In this document: piece after piece, positions 13,805 to 21,999 of the stretch
How positions within the stretch are numbered: position 1 is the stretch's first letter
How the letters are laid out: each line of letters opens with the position of its first letter
Source of the DNA: JAVKBW01 sp964352715
GTDB taxonomy: Bacteria > Pseudomonadota > Alphaproteobacteria > UBA8366 > Aestuariispiraceae
Assembly (NCBI GenBank): GCA_964352715.1
Contig: CAYGSU010000053.1
Span: 1-29,096, forward strand
Length of the DNA: 29,096 nt
Reading direction: 5' to 3'
Program-made: the position numbers and the translations under genes
Notes under the pieces: model-generated
Told to the model about the DNA's origin: nothing
The model's database searches: none
What the model saw: the letters and a program-made list of their open reading frames with translations, nothing else

Positions 13805-16258
13805 ATGGAAACCAAAGTCCCCACCCAGTCCCAGGTCGTCATTGTCGGCGGCGGCATAATCGGCTGCTCCATCGCCTTCCATCTGACCAAGCTCGGCTGG
13901 CGCGATGTAACAGTGCTGGAACGCGGAACCCTTACATGCGGCACTACCTGGCACGCCGCCGGCCTCGTCATGCAGCTGCGGGCCAGCGAAGCGCTGACAA
14001 AACTATCGTGCTACGGGGCCGATCTTTATGACAGTCTGGAAGCGGAAACCGGTCAGCCGACCGGCTTCAAGCGCAGCGGCAGCCTGCCGATTGCACTGAC
14101 CGAAGAACGGTTCACCGAAATCAAGCGCATGGCGTCGCTCGGAAAGCTCTACGGCGTCGATGCGGAAATCATCACACCATCCGAAGTGAAATCGCTGTAT
14201 CCGCTGATCGACGAAAGCAAGCTGGTCGGCGGGGTGTATATTCCGAGCGACGGGCAGACCAACCCGATTGACACAACGATGGCCCTTGCGAAAGGCGCCA
14301 GAATGGGCGGCGCAAAAATCATCGAAGGCGTGTCGGTCACCGGCTTCGACACGAAAGGCGGACGCATCCGGTCGGTCGAAACCGATCAGGGAACCATTGC
14401 CTGCGACCATGCCGTGATCTGCGCCGGTATCTGGAGCCGGCCACTCGGCAAGCTGGCCGGCGTCACAATCCCGTCCTATCCGGCCGAACATCTTTATGTC
14501 GTTACCGACCCGATTGAAGGCCTCGGCGCCAAGACGCCTGTACTGCGGCATGCAGACGGCACGGTCTATATCAAGGAAGACGCCGGCAAGATGCTGATCG
14601 GCTGTTTCGAACCGAACGCAAAGCCGTTGCCGCTGGAAAACCTTCCGGCACGCTTTGAATTCGGCGAGCTGCCGGAAGACTGGGACCAGTTCGCCGTGCC
14701 GATGCAGAACGCCATCGATATCGTGCCGGCGCTGGAAAATGCCGGCATTCGCCAGTTCATGAACGGACCGGAAAGCTTCACACCGGACAACAAGTTCATT
14801 GTCGGTGAAACACCGGAAGTGCGAAACCTGTTCGTCGCCACCGGGTTCAACTCGCAGGGCATTCTCAGCGGGGCCGGCGCCGGCAAGGCGATTTCGGAGT
14901 GGATTGTCGAAGGCGTGCCGACAATGGACCTCTCCGAGATCGATATCGCCCGGTTCCACCGGTTCCAGTTGAACCGCCGTTATCTGCATGACCGCACGAC
15001 AGAATCCCTCGGCCTGCTCTACGCCATGCACTGGCCGCACCGGCAGGTCGAAACGGCGCGTCCGGTCCGCAAGGTTCCGCTGTATCACCGCCTGAAAGGG
15101 TTGAATGCGTGCTTTGGCGAAGCCGCCGGGTGGGAACGCGCCAACTGGTTCGCGCCGCCGGGCGTCAAACCGGAATACGAATATTCCTACGGCCGTCAGA
15201 ACTGGTTCGAGCCGGTGCGGCAAGAATGCGCCGCCGTGCGCAACGATGTCGGCATTCTCGATATGTCGTCCTTCGCCAAGTATCTGGTGCAGGGACGCGA
15301 CGCTGAACGCGCATTGCAGTATATCTGCGCCAACGATGTCGCCGTTCCGGTCGGCAAGGTTGTCTATACCGCCTTCCTCAACGATGCCGGCGGGTTCGAA
15401 TCAGACCTGACCGTGACCAGGATGTCGGAAACCGAATACCTGGTGGTGACCGCCGCGGCATCGCAGAATCGCGACCTAGCCTGGATCCGCCGGAATATCG
15501 GCGACACGTTCAACGCTGTAGCAACCGACGTCACTTCCGGCATGGCCGTGCTGTCCGTCATGGGGCCGAAGGCGCGGACCTTGATGCAACGGGTCAGCCC
15601 GAACGATTTCTCGAATGACGCCTTTCCGTTCGGCACCGCACAGGAGATCGAAATTGGCTATGCCGTCGCCACCGCCCTCCGCGTCACCTTTGTCGGCGAG
15701 CTGGGCTGGGAACTCTACGTGCCGACGGAATTTGTCGAAGCGGTTTACGATACGCTTCTGGAAGCGGGCCAGGACCTTGGCGTGAAGCCGGCCGGCTATC
15801 ATGCGCTCGACAGTCTGCGGCTGGAAAAAGGGTATCGCCACTGGGGCCATGACATCGGCCCGACCGAAACGCCGCTGGAAGCGGGTCTCGGCTTTGCCGT
15901 CTCGCTGTCGAAGGCGGATGACTTCAAGGGCCGCTCCGCCATCGAACGGCAGAAGCAGGCCGGCATCAAGCGCCGCCTCGTTCATCTGAAGCTGCAGGAT
16001 GAACAGCCGATCCTGCTGCATGACGAGGCGATATTCCGCAACGGGAAGATTGTCGGTCAGGTCACATCCGGCGGCTTCGGCTACACAGCCGACCGGTCGG
16101 TCGGGCTTGGATATGTTGCCATGCCGGACGGGTTCGACCGGTCGTTTGTCGAAACCGGCGACTATGAAATCGAAATCGCCGGCGAAATGGTTGCCGCCGA
16201 GGCATCACTGAAGCCGTTTTACGACCCGACAGGGTCTCGCATCCATCTCGATACATAA
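13805..16258 (+). CDS. Covalent-FAD dimethylglycine/sarcosine dehydrogenase-like protein with C-terminal GcvT domain
   Basis: An 817-residue two-domain enzyme. The N-terminal DAO-type FAD domain (about 1-410) opens with the dinucleotide-binding VVIVGGGIIGCSIAFHL and Glu39, followed by CGTTWHAAGL, in which His50 matches the histidine that links covalently to FAD in dimethylglycine and sarcosine dehydrogenases. AEHLYVVTDP carries the active-site His region. The C-terminal part (about 430-810) is a folate-binding GcvT/aminomethyltransferase domain (VGILDMSSFAKYLVQG, GELGWELYVP, ALDSLRLEKGYRHWG). Such enzymes oxidatively demethylate N-methyl amines and pass the one-carbon unit to tetrahydrofolate. 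The ATG at 13805 fits the family; a longer frame to 13667 overlaps the regulator. Substrate is uncertain: dimethylglycine, sarcosine or N-methyl-GABA are candidates. The aldehyde dehydrogenase gene follows after 17 bases. Confidence 0.93.
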   Translation: METKVPTQSQVVIVGGGIIGCSIAFHLTKLGWRDVTVLERGTLTCGTTWHAAGLVMQLRASEALTKLSCYGADLYDSLEAETGQPTGFKRSGSLPIALTEERFTEIKRMASLGKLYGVDAEIITPSEVKSLYPLIDESKLVGGVYIPSDGQTNPIDTTMALAKGARMGGAKIIEGVSVTGFDTKGGRIRSVETDQGTIACDHAVICAGIWSRPLGKLAGVTIPSYPAEHLYVVTDPIEGLGAKTPVLRHADGTVYIKEDAGKMLIGCFEPNAKPLPLENLPARFEFGELPEDWDQFAVPMQNAIDIVPALENAGIRQFMNGPESFTPDNKFIVGETPEVRNLFVATGFNSQGILSGAGAGKAISEWIVEGVPTMDLSEIDIARFHRFQLNRRYLHDRTTESLGLLYAMHWPHRQVETARPVRKVPLYHRLKGLNACFGEAAGWERANWFAPPGVKPEYEYSYGRQNWFEPVRQECAAVRNDVGILDMSSFAKYLVQGRDAERALQYICANDVAVPVGKVVYTAFLNDAGGFESDLTVTRMSETEYLVVTAAASQNRDLAWIRRNIGDTFNAVATDVTSGMAVLSVMGPKARTLMQRVSPNDFSNDAFPFGTAQEIEIGYAVATALRVTFVGELGWELYVPTEFVEAVYDTLLEAGQDLGVKPAGYHALDSLRLEKGYRHWGHDIGPTETPLEAGLGFAVSLSKADDFKGRSAIERQKQAGIKRRLVHLKLQDEQPILLHDEAIFRNGKIVGQVTSGGFGYTADRSVGLGYVAMPDGFDRSFVETGDYEIEIAGEMVAAEASLKPFYDPTGSRIHLDT

Positions 16259-16275
16259 TAACAGGGAGACAGAAA

Positions 16276-17784
16276 ATGGGCGCTGCCGCCACATTCCAGG
16301 AACTGACGAATAAATACCGCATCGGCTCGGAATACCGGGTCAGCAAGGGGTCCAAGAAGCTCGACATCATTGATCCGGCGACCGAAGAAGTTCTCGGCCA
16401 GTTGACCGAGAACACGCCGCAGGAAGTCGACGAGGTGATCGCGCTTGCCAACAAGGCGCAAAAAGGCTGGTCGGCACTGTCCGGTCTGGAGCGCGCTCAT
16501 ATGTTGCATGAAAGCGCCCGCAAGATGCTCGACAACCAGCACCTTCTCGCAACGCTGATGAGCATGGAAATGGGCAAGACCTACAAGGAGGCAATCGACG
16601 AGGTGCACTGGTCCGCCCATGCAATCGACTATTTCGCCGAAATCGCCCGGCATGATATCGGCCGGGTCATGGAAGCCGCCACCGCAGGGCAGTTCCACTA
16701 TACGCTGAAACAGCCGCGCGGCGTTGCGGCGATCATCCTGCCGTTCAACTATCCGCTGGTGTTGCTGTGCTGGGAAGCCGGCGCTGCCCTGGCGACAGGC
16801 AACACCGTGATCGTCAAACCGTCCGACCTCACCACCGTCTGCACGCTGGAATTTCTGCGGTGTTTCGATAACCTGCCGGACGGCGTGGTGAACGGCGTCA
16901 CCGGTGTCGCCGCCGTTGGCCAGCAGATCGTTTCCAGCCGCGATACCCATGCCGTCTGTTTCACCGGGTCCGTGCCGGTCGGCGTTTCGGTATCCGAAGC
17001 CTGCGCCAAGACCTTCAAGCCGGCGCTGATTGAAGCGTCCGGCAACGATCCCTTCCTTGTCATGCCGTCCGCACCGATGGATGTCGCGGCGCGCGCCGCC
17101 TCGTTCTCCGCCTATATGAACTGCGGGCAGATCTGCGTTTCGGCGGAACGGTTTTATGTGCACAAGGACATTCATGACGAATTCGTCGACCGGCTGGTAG
17201 CGGAAGCCGAATCTGTTCGGGTCGGCAACGGTCTGGACAAGGTCGATATGGGACCGCTGGCTGCTCAGCGTGAACGCGACAGGTTCGAGAATGTCATCGC
17301 CCGCGCCCGGGAACAGGGCGCCAAGGTCGCCACCGGCGGCACCCGCCCGTCACAGTTCAACAAGGGCTGGTTCGAGGCGCCGACGGTACTGACCGACTGC
17401 ACCCCTGACATGGATATCCTGAATAACGAAAGCTTCGGGCCGGTCGCGCCGATCTGCAAGGTCGACAGTTTCGAACAGGCGGTGGAACTGGCGAACAAGT
17501 CCGAATATGGTCTGGGGGCGAACATCTACACGTCGGATCTGCATGAAGGCATTCGCGCCACCGAACAGCTTCAGGCCGGTATGGTCTGGGTGAATGCGCC
17601 GCTGCTCGACAACGATGCGGGCCCGTTCGGCGGCACAAAGATGAGCGGTATCGGCCGCCAGCTCGGCAACGAAGGGCTGGAGATCTTCCGCACCACCAAG
17701 ATGATCATGATCGATCCGTCCTGCGACACGCAGGATTTCTGGTGGTTCCCCTACGCCGACAACGAAATGTATCCCGGCGACTGA
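16276..17784 (+). CDS. NAD(P)-dependent aldehyde dehydrogenase
   Basis: A 502-residue ALDH-superfamily enzyme. Catalytic Cys287 lies in NCGQICVSAERF and the general base Glu253 in LIEASGNDPF, 34 residues apart as in classical ALDHs; here the usual ELGGK motif has become EASGN. The oxyanion Asn is in LPFNYPL (about 158) and the coenzyme region in VIVKPSDLTT and FTGSVPVG. ESFGPVAPI and the C-terminal GPFGGTKMSGIGRQLGNEGLE complete the fold. It should oxidise an aldehyde to its acid. Being in the same unit as the demethylating dehydrogenase, it may act on the aldehyde released from the methylated amine, comparable to succinate-semialdehyde dehydrogenase beside N-methyl-GABA oxidase in Arthrobacter. 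GGGAGAC precedes the ATG. A terminator follows. Confidence 0.92.
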   Translation: MGAAATFQELTNKYRIGSEYRVSKGSKKLDIIDPATEEVLGQLTENTPQEVDEVIALANKAQKGWSALSGLERAHMLHESARKMLDNQHLLATLMSMEMGKTYKEAIDEVHWSAHAIDYFAEIARHDIGRVMEAATAGQFHYTLKQPRGVAAIILPFNYPLVLLCWEAGAALATGNTVIVKPSDLTTVCTLEFLRCFDNLPDGVVNGVTGVAAVGQQIVSSRDTHAVCFTGSVPVGVSVSEACAKTFKPALIEASGNDPFLVMPSAPMDVAARAASFSAYMNCGQICVSAERFYVHKDIHDEFVDRLVAEAESVRVGNGLDKVDMGPLAAQRERDRFENVIARAREQGAKVATGGTRPSQFNKGWFEAPTVLTDCTPDMDILNNESFGPVAPICKVDSFEQAVELANKSEYGLGANIYTSDLHEGIRATEQLQAGMVWVNAPLLDNDAGPFGGTKMSGIGRQLGNEGLEIFRTTKMIMIDPSCDTQDFWWFPYADNEMYPGD

Positions 17785-17823
17785 CCTGCCGGCTGTCTAT
17801 CCCTGTAAGACTTACCTGACTTT

Positions 17824-17853
17824 GGCTGCGTCTTGTGCGCAGCCGCTTTTTTT
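17824..17853 (+). terminator. Rho-independent terminator after the aldehyde dehydrogenase
   Basis: A 7-bp stem GGCTGCG (17824-17830) and CGCAGCC (17838-17844) is followed by GC and seven T (17847-17853). It ends the XRE-cupin, dehydrogenase and aldehyde dehydrogenase unit just before the convergent LysR gene's stop. Confidence 0.92.
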
Positions 17854-17864
17854 GGTCTAAGCGG

Positions 17865-18785
17865 TTAGACACATTTCGCAGATTCTTCGATGATCCATGT
17901 GGTGAACTTCCTCACCGGCGAGTCGTCGTCGGTGTTCCGGTTGGAGCTGACAAGAAGTTTGTAGAGACCGGGCGTCGGCATTTCCCGGCTACCGAGTTCA
18001 ACGAGCCGGCCTGATTGCAGCACTGCCGACAGATGGCGGCAATATCCAAGCGCAACGCCATGCCCGTCGATAGCCGAATGAATCAGCACCCCGTAGTCAT
18101 TAAAGTATTCTTGGCGCCTTATCTGTTCAGGTGACATATCGAAAGAGTCGAGCCAGGCGTCCCAGTCGACACGAAGACTGTCAGCGGAATTGACGGCGAG
18201 GATAGTGTCCGTCGCCATGTCCAGTTCATGGTTGCCGGAGGGTCTGGCGGCCATATAGGCCGGGCTGGCGACCGGCTTGATCCGGTCTCGAAACAGATCG
18301 AAGGATGTATGGCCGACAGTTTCTTCCGACGTGTAACTGATCGCCAAATCGCATTCAGACAGATCGAAGCGGTTACCCTTCAATCCGGAAATGATGTTGA
18401 TCTCGATTTCCGGACAGGCCTCATGAAAAAGGTGCAGGCGGGGTGATAGCCAGAATAAAAAAAATGCCGTCGACATATAGACCGTCACACGTGTCTTGAT
18501 CCTGTCGCGTCGTTTCAGGCTGTCAATTTCATCCTTGATGCGGGAGGTTCCGAAATTGAACGCGTCCGAAATACGCTCAGCGTCCGGTGTTACGATTATC
18601 CGGGGTTTTTGCCGAACAACCAGCTTCACGCCAAGCCAGTCCTCAAGCTCGGCCACCTTCTTGTTGACCGCGACCTGGCTGACGTGCAGCTCCCGCCCCG
18701 CCCCCGCAAAGCTGCCGTGCCGCACAACGCTTTCCAGTGCAACAAGCGCGCTGAAGGACGGAAAATTGTGCAGAAGAATTGGCAT
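17865..18785 (-). CDS. LysR-type transcriptional regulator (GcvA-like)
   Basis: A 306-residue LysR regulator. The N-terminal winged helix (about 1-65) reads LVALESVVRHGSFAGAGREL, HVSQVAVNKKVAELEDWLGV and KLVVRQKPRIIVTPDAERI; the pattern resembles the GcvA/AmpR branch. The periplasmic-binding-like effector domain (about 90-300) follows, with ECDLAISYTSE, VASPAYMA and DGHGVALGYCRHL. It is divergent from the solute-binding protein gene, the usual position of a LysR activator and its target. The ATG at 18785 lies inside a 13-bp T-N11-A palindrome, and a related dyad lies before the target gene. Effector unknown; an amino acid, peptide or betaine is plausible from context. Confidence 0.93.
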   Translation of the reverse strand: MPILLHNFPSFSALVALESVVRHGSFAGAGRELHVSQVAVNKKVAELEDWLGVKLVVRQKPRIIVTPDAERISDAFNFGTSRIKDEIDSLKRRDRIKTRVTVYMSTAFFLFWLSPRLHLFHEACPEIEINIISGLKGNRFDLSECDLAISYTSEETVGHTSFDLFRDRIKPVASPAYMAARPSGNHELDMATDTILAVNSADSLRVDWDAWLDSFDMSPEQIRRQEYFNDYGVLIHSAIDGHGVALGYCRHLSAVLQSGRLVELGSREMPTPGLYKLLVSSNRNTDDDSPVRKFTTWIIEESAKCV

Positions 18786-18797
18786 AACCTGAGGTTA
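18783..18797. promoter_or_regulatory. LysR-box-like palindrome over the LysR start
   Basis: TAACCT-G-AGGTTA (18785-18797) is a perfect 13-bp odd palindrome of T-N11-A form, and it overlaps the LysR initiation codon. Its left half is part of CATAACCTGA (18783-18792), which recurs at 18910-18919. It fits an autoregulatory site. Confidence 0.55.
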
Positions 18798-18909
18798 CTT
18801 TAAGCGAACAAAATGGATCATTTTTAAATCCTGCCGTCGATGCCAAGCTTTGCTCAGCATAACATTGTTAATAGCGCCTGGGCACCAGATTCGGCGCGCC
18901 TTGCTTAAA

Positions 18910-18932
18910 CATAACCTGAAATTTTGTCAGGT
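18910..18932 (+). promoter_or_regulatory. Second LysR operator candidate before the solute-binding protein
   Basis: CATAACCTGA (18910-18919) repeats the sequence at the LysR start exactly. ACCTGA (18914-18919) faces TCAGGT (18927-18932) across seven bases, giving a 19-bp dyad 30 bases before the solute-binding protein ATG. It is the likely activation or repression site for that gene. Confidence 0.55.
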
Positions 18933-18961
18933 CGAGCCAGATCATCATTGAGAGAGGTTTC

Positions 18962-20551
18962 ATGTCAAAGCTAGCGGTACTTAAGGAACAATTCAAAAAC
19001 GGCACCCTGTCACGGCGGCAGTTCATGGAGGGAGCAGCGGCGCTGGGACTGACCGTCTCTGCCGGTGCGCTGCTCGCTGCGGAAGCGTCCGCAGCGACTC
19101 CGCACAAGGGTGGGCGGCTGCGTCTCGGTCTGGGTCATGGTTCGACCACGGATTCTCTCGACCCTTCCACCTATGCCAATGACTTTACAAATGTGTTGTC
19201 GAACACTCTCGGAAACCAGCTCACCGAAATCAGTCCGTCAGGCGAACTTATCCCGGAACTGGCTGAAAGTTTTGAAGCCACACCGGATGCGAAAACCTGG
19301 ACCTTTAAATTAAGGAAGGGCGTTGAATTTCATAACGGCAAATCGCTGACCGCCGACGATGTCGTCACGTCGTTCCAGTATCATCTGGGCGAAGATTCCA
19401 GATCTGGTGCAAAGGGCTTGCTCACACAGGTTGAGACATTTCGGAAGGACGGTGACGACACTGTCATATTCGAGTTAAGCGCCGGTAATGCCGATTTCCC
19501 TTTTGTTTGCAGCGACTATCATATCGCAATTTTCCCGGAAAAAGACGGCAAGCTTGACTGGCAATCCGGGCACGGCACTGGGCCCTACCGGCTGGAAAAT
19601 TTCGAGCCGGGTGTAAGGGCCAGATTCAAACGCAACCCGAATTACTGGAAAGAAGGCCGTCAGCATGTCGATGAGGTTGAAATGCTGTCGATTCTGGATG
19701 CCGTCGCCCGACAGAACGCCGTGCAGACCGGTGAAGTCGATGTCATCGACAAGGTAGAGCCGAAAACGGCGCACCTGCTGGAAAATAGCCCCAAACTGCG
19801 TTTGCTGGAAGTCACCGGCACCCTGCACTACTCATTTCCAATGCGCGCCAATGTCGCGCCCTTCGACAACAATGACTTGCGGCTGGCGATCAAGTATTCC
19901 GTCGACCGGGAAGAAATGCTGCAGAAAGTTCTCAGCGGTCACGGATCGCTCGGCAACGACCACCCGATCTCGCCTGCAAACCGGTATCATGCCGCTGGTC
20001 TGCCGCAGCGAGGCATCGATATCGACAAGGCGAAGTTTCACCTTAAGAAATCCGGACTGTCGTCAGTAAGCCTAGATCTTTCCGCTTCGGACGCCGCGTT
20101 CATCGGCGCAACAGATGCCGCTGTTCTGATTCAGGAATCGGCAGCCAAAGCGGGCATCGCTATTAACGTTATCCGCGAACCGAAAGACGGTTACTGGTCG
20201 AATGTCTGGAACACGAAACCATGGTGTGCCGCCTACTGGAGCGGCCGCCCCACCGAGGACTGGATGTTCTCGGTCGCCTATGCCGCCGATGCAAAGTGGA
20301 ACGACACTGTCTGGGTAAATGATCACTTCAACGAACTGCTTGTAGCAGCTCGTGCTGAACTGGACGAAGCCAAGCGGCGGACACTGTACGAGGAAATGCA
20401 GAGCATTGTCAGAGAGGACGGGGCAACCCTGATCCCGATGTTTGCCAATCATATAATGGCCCTGCGCGACAATGTCGCGCACGCCGAAAATGTTTCCGGC
20501 ACCTGGGGTCTGGATGGCGGAAAAATAGCTGAACGATGGTGGCTTATTTAG
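18962..20551 (+). CDS. ABC transporter family-5 solute-binding protein (peptide/opine type), Tat-exported
   Basis: A 529-residue SBP_bac_5 protein. The N-terminus carries a twin-arginine motif, SRRQFM (residues 17-22), then a hydrophobic stretch ending near ASA (42-44), so it should be exported folded through Tat. The mature part shows the DppA/OppA pattern: LTEISPSGELIPELAESFE, WTFKLRKGVEFHNGKSLTADDVV (shown in part), GTGPYRLENFEPG, FKRNPNYW and DNNDLRLAIKYSVDREEML. Family members capture di/oligopeptides, opines, nickel or glutathione in the periplasm. No permease or ATPase genes are adjacent, so it must use a transporter encoded elsewhere or work as an orphan. GAGAGAGG precedes the ATG. 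It is divergent from LysR and lies upstream of the DddP-like gene. Confidence 0.93.
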   Translation: MSKLAVLKEQFKNGTLSRRQFMEGAAALGLTVSAGALLAAEASAATPHKGGRLRLGLGHGSTTDSLDPSTYANDFTNVLSNTLGNQLTEISPSGELIPELAESFEATPDAKTWTFKLRKGVEFHNGKSLTADDVVTSFQYHLGEDSRSGAKGLLTQVETFRKDGDDTVIFELSAGNADFPFVCSDYHIAIFPEKDGKLDWQSGHGTGPYRLENFEPGVRARFKRNPNYWKEGRQHVDEVEMLSILDAVARQNAVQTGEVDVIDKVEPKTAHLLENSPKLRLLEVTGTLHYSFPMRANVAPFDNNDLRLAIKYSVDREEMLQKVLSGHGSLGNDHPISPANRYHAAGLPQRGIDIDKAKFHLKKSGLSSVSLDLSASDAAFIGATDAAVLIQESAAKAGIAINVIREPKDGYWSNVWNTKPWCAAYWSGRPTEDWMFSVAYAADAKWNDTVWVNDHFNELLVAARAELDEAKRRTLYEEMQSIVREDGATLIPMFANHIMALRDNVAHAENVSGTWGLDGGKIAERWWLI

Positions 20552-20716
20552 GTGACCTCGCCTTTCCGGTGCAGTTGGCACATCAGTCGACTGCGCCGGG
20601 CCGTTTCCCGACGATAAACTCACAGCTGTGGTCCGAACGATCCATTGAGGACCGTTCCGCACCGTTGAAACCCGGGCTTTGGACATACGATTATTCCTGA
20701 TTGAGGAGGTCCACCG
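20552..20716 (+). other. 165-bp gap between solute-binding protein and DddP-like gene
   Basis: No open frame of note. TTGAAA near 20667 and GATTAT 18 bases later could be a weak separate promoter for the downstream gene, and GAGGAGGT immediately before 20717 is a strong ribosome-binding site. No terminator is evident, so read-through from the upstream gene is also possible. Confidence 0.3.
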
Positions 20717-21964
20717 ATGTGGAAAGACACGCTGGCAAAGAGAGCGCACGATATGAGCCTGCGGGACAACCTCTCATCCGCCAACATGGAACGGATGCGG
20801 GTCTACAGATATGGCCGGCTTCAGGCGGAACTGACAAAACACGATATCGCAGGCGCGCTGTTGTTCGATCCGGTGAATGTTCGCTATGCAATAGGCATCA
20901 GCAACTACGCTATCTATTCTCTCCATTCCCCTATCCGCGCTATTTTTGTTCCGGCCTCAGGTTCCTGCACGGTGTTCGACCACGATCATGAAATGTTCGA
21001 AACACTTGCGGGAAAAAACGACCTGATTGACAGTGTCCGGCCGCTGCCGATCTATCATTACTTCTATGCAGGCAATTATGCTTCAGAATTCGCCGCCCGA
21101 TTGGCGTCCCAGGTCGCCGATCTGGTAAAGCAGACCGCCGCCGGAAAACAGGTTTTGATCGTCGACCGGTACGAACCGGTATTAGCCAACGCCCTGAACG
21201 ATACCGGCCTTGTCATCGGCGATGCCCAGATGCCGCTGGAACAGGCAAGGTCGATCAAGTCACCGGACGAGATCGCCTGTATTCTGGCGTCAATCACGGT
21301 CGCGGAGGAAGCACTGGCCAGGATTCGCAGCGCACTCGTGCCCGGCATTACCGAAAACGAGCTTTGCGGCATCCTTCAGCAAACGAATATTTCCCGGGGC
21401 GGTGAATGGCATGAATACCGGCTGGTCTGTGCTGGCGGCCGCACCAATCCGTGGGGGCAGGAATCGACAGACCGTCCAGTGCGGGCCGGTGACCTGCTAA
21501 TCGTCGACACCGGAATGATTGGTCCGCTCGGCTATTTCGCCGATGTTTCGCGTACATTCTTTTGCAAACCAGGATATCCGACGAAGGAGCAGAAACGGCT
21601 GTATCGTCTGGCCTATCAGAACATCGTCTACAATATGGATTTGCTGCGTCCAGGCCTAGCCTTCAAGGATTTCTCGAAAAAGTGCTGGACCCTGCCAGCG
21701 GAGTTTGTCGGCGACCGTTACCCGACACCGATGCACGGTGTCGGCATGCGCGGCGAATGGCCAATGCTCGCCTATCCGATAGATTTCGACAAACGCGGTG
21801 TCGAAGGCGAATTCCTGCCGGGCATGGTTCTTTCAATGGAAAGCTATCTCGGGGCAGGAGACGGAGTCGAGGGTGTAAAGCTGGAAGAGCAGGTTCTGAT
21901 TACCGAAACCGGCTACGAGCGCCTTTCCACCTTTCCCTATGAAGAAGAAATGCTGGCGGACTGA
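20717..21964 (+). CDS. DddP-like M24 family metalloprotein (pita-bread fold), altered active site
   Basis: A 415-residue M24 protein with an N-terminal creatinase-type domain (MERMRVYRYGRLQAEL, LLFDPVNVRYAIG) and a C-terminal pita-bread domain. The five M24 metal ligands are present: Asp264 (IVDTG), Asp276 (FADVSRTF), His340 (MHGVG), Glu375 (SMESYLG) and Glu390 (KLEEQVLIT). Overall it follows the DMSP lyase DddP closely (RGGEWHEYRLVCAGGRTNPW, EWPMLAYP), with identical spacing from the His to both Glu residues. Tyr335 matches DddP Tyr366, but Gly266 replaces the extra ligand Asp297 and Gly346 the catalytic Asp377. It may therefore be an Xaa-Pro-peptidase-like hydrolase or a lyase with another substrate. 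GAGGAGGT precedes the ATG; the solute-binding protein upstream suggests uptake-linked use. Confidence 0.9.
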   Translation: MWKDTLAKRAHDMSLRDNLSSANMERMRVYRYGRLQAELTKHDIAGALLFDPVNVRYAIGISNYAIYSLHSPIRAIFVPASGSCTVFDHDHEMFETLAGKNDLIDSVRPLPIYHYFYAGNYASEFAARLASQVADLVKQTAAGKQVLIVDRYEPVLANALNDTGLVIGDAQMPLEQARSIKSPDEIACILASITVAEEALARIRSALVPGITENELCGILQQTNISRGGEWHEYRLVCAGGRTNPWGQESTDRPVRAGDLLIVDTGMIGPLGYFADVSRTFFCKPGYPTKEQKRLYRLAYQNIVYNMDLLRPGLAFKDFSKKCWTLPAEFVGDRYPTPMHGVGMRGEWPMLAYPIDFDKRGVEGEFLPGMVLSMESYLGAGDGVEGVKLEEQVLITETGYERLSTFPYEEEMLAD

Positions 21965-21999
21965 AATCGCGGGCCGCACGGTCCCGAACTACTCCGTTG

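Noticed and set aside
14003..15223. 406-codon antisense frame under the FAD dehydrogenase
   Set aside because: The plus frame has clear domains throughout; the antisense translation is Arg/Phe/His-rich and resembles no family.
20717..21964. Confident dddP (DMSP lyase) call
   Set aside because: The positions of DddP Asp297 and Asp377 are glycine here, so DMSP cleavage cannot be assumed.
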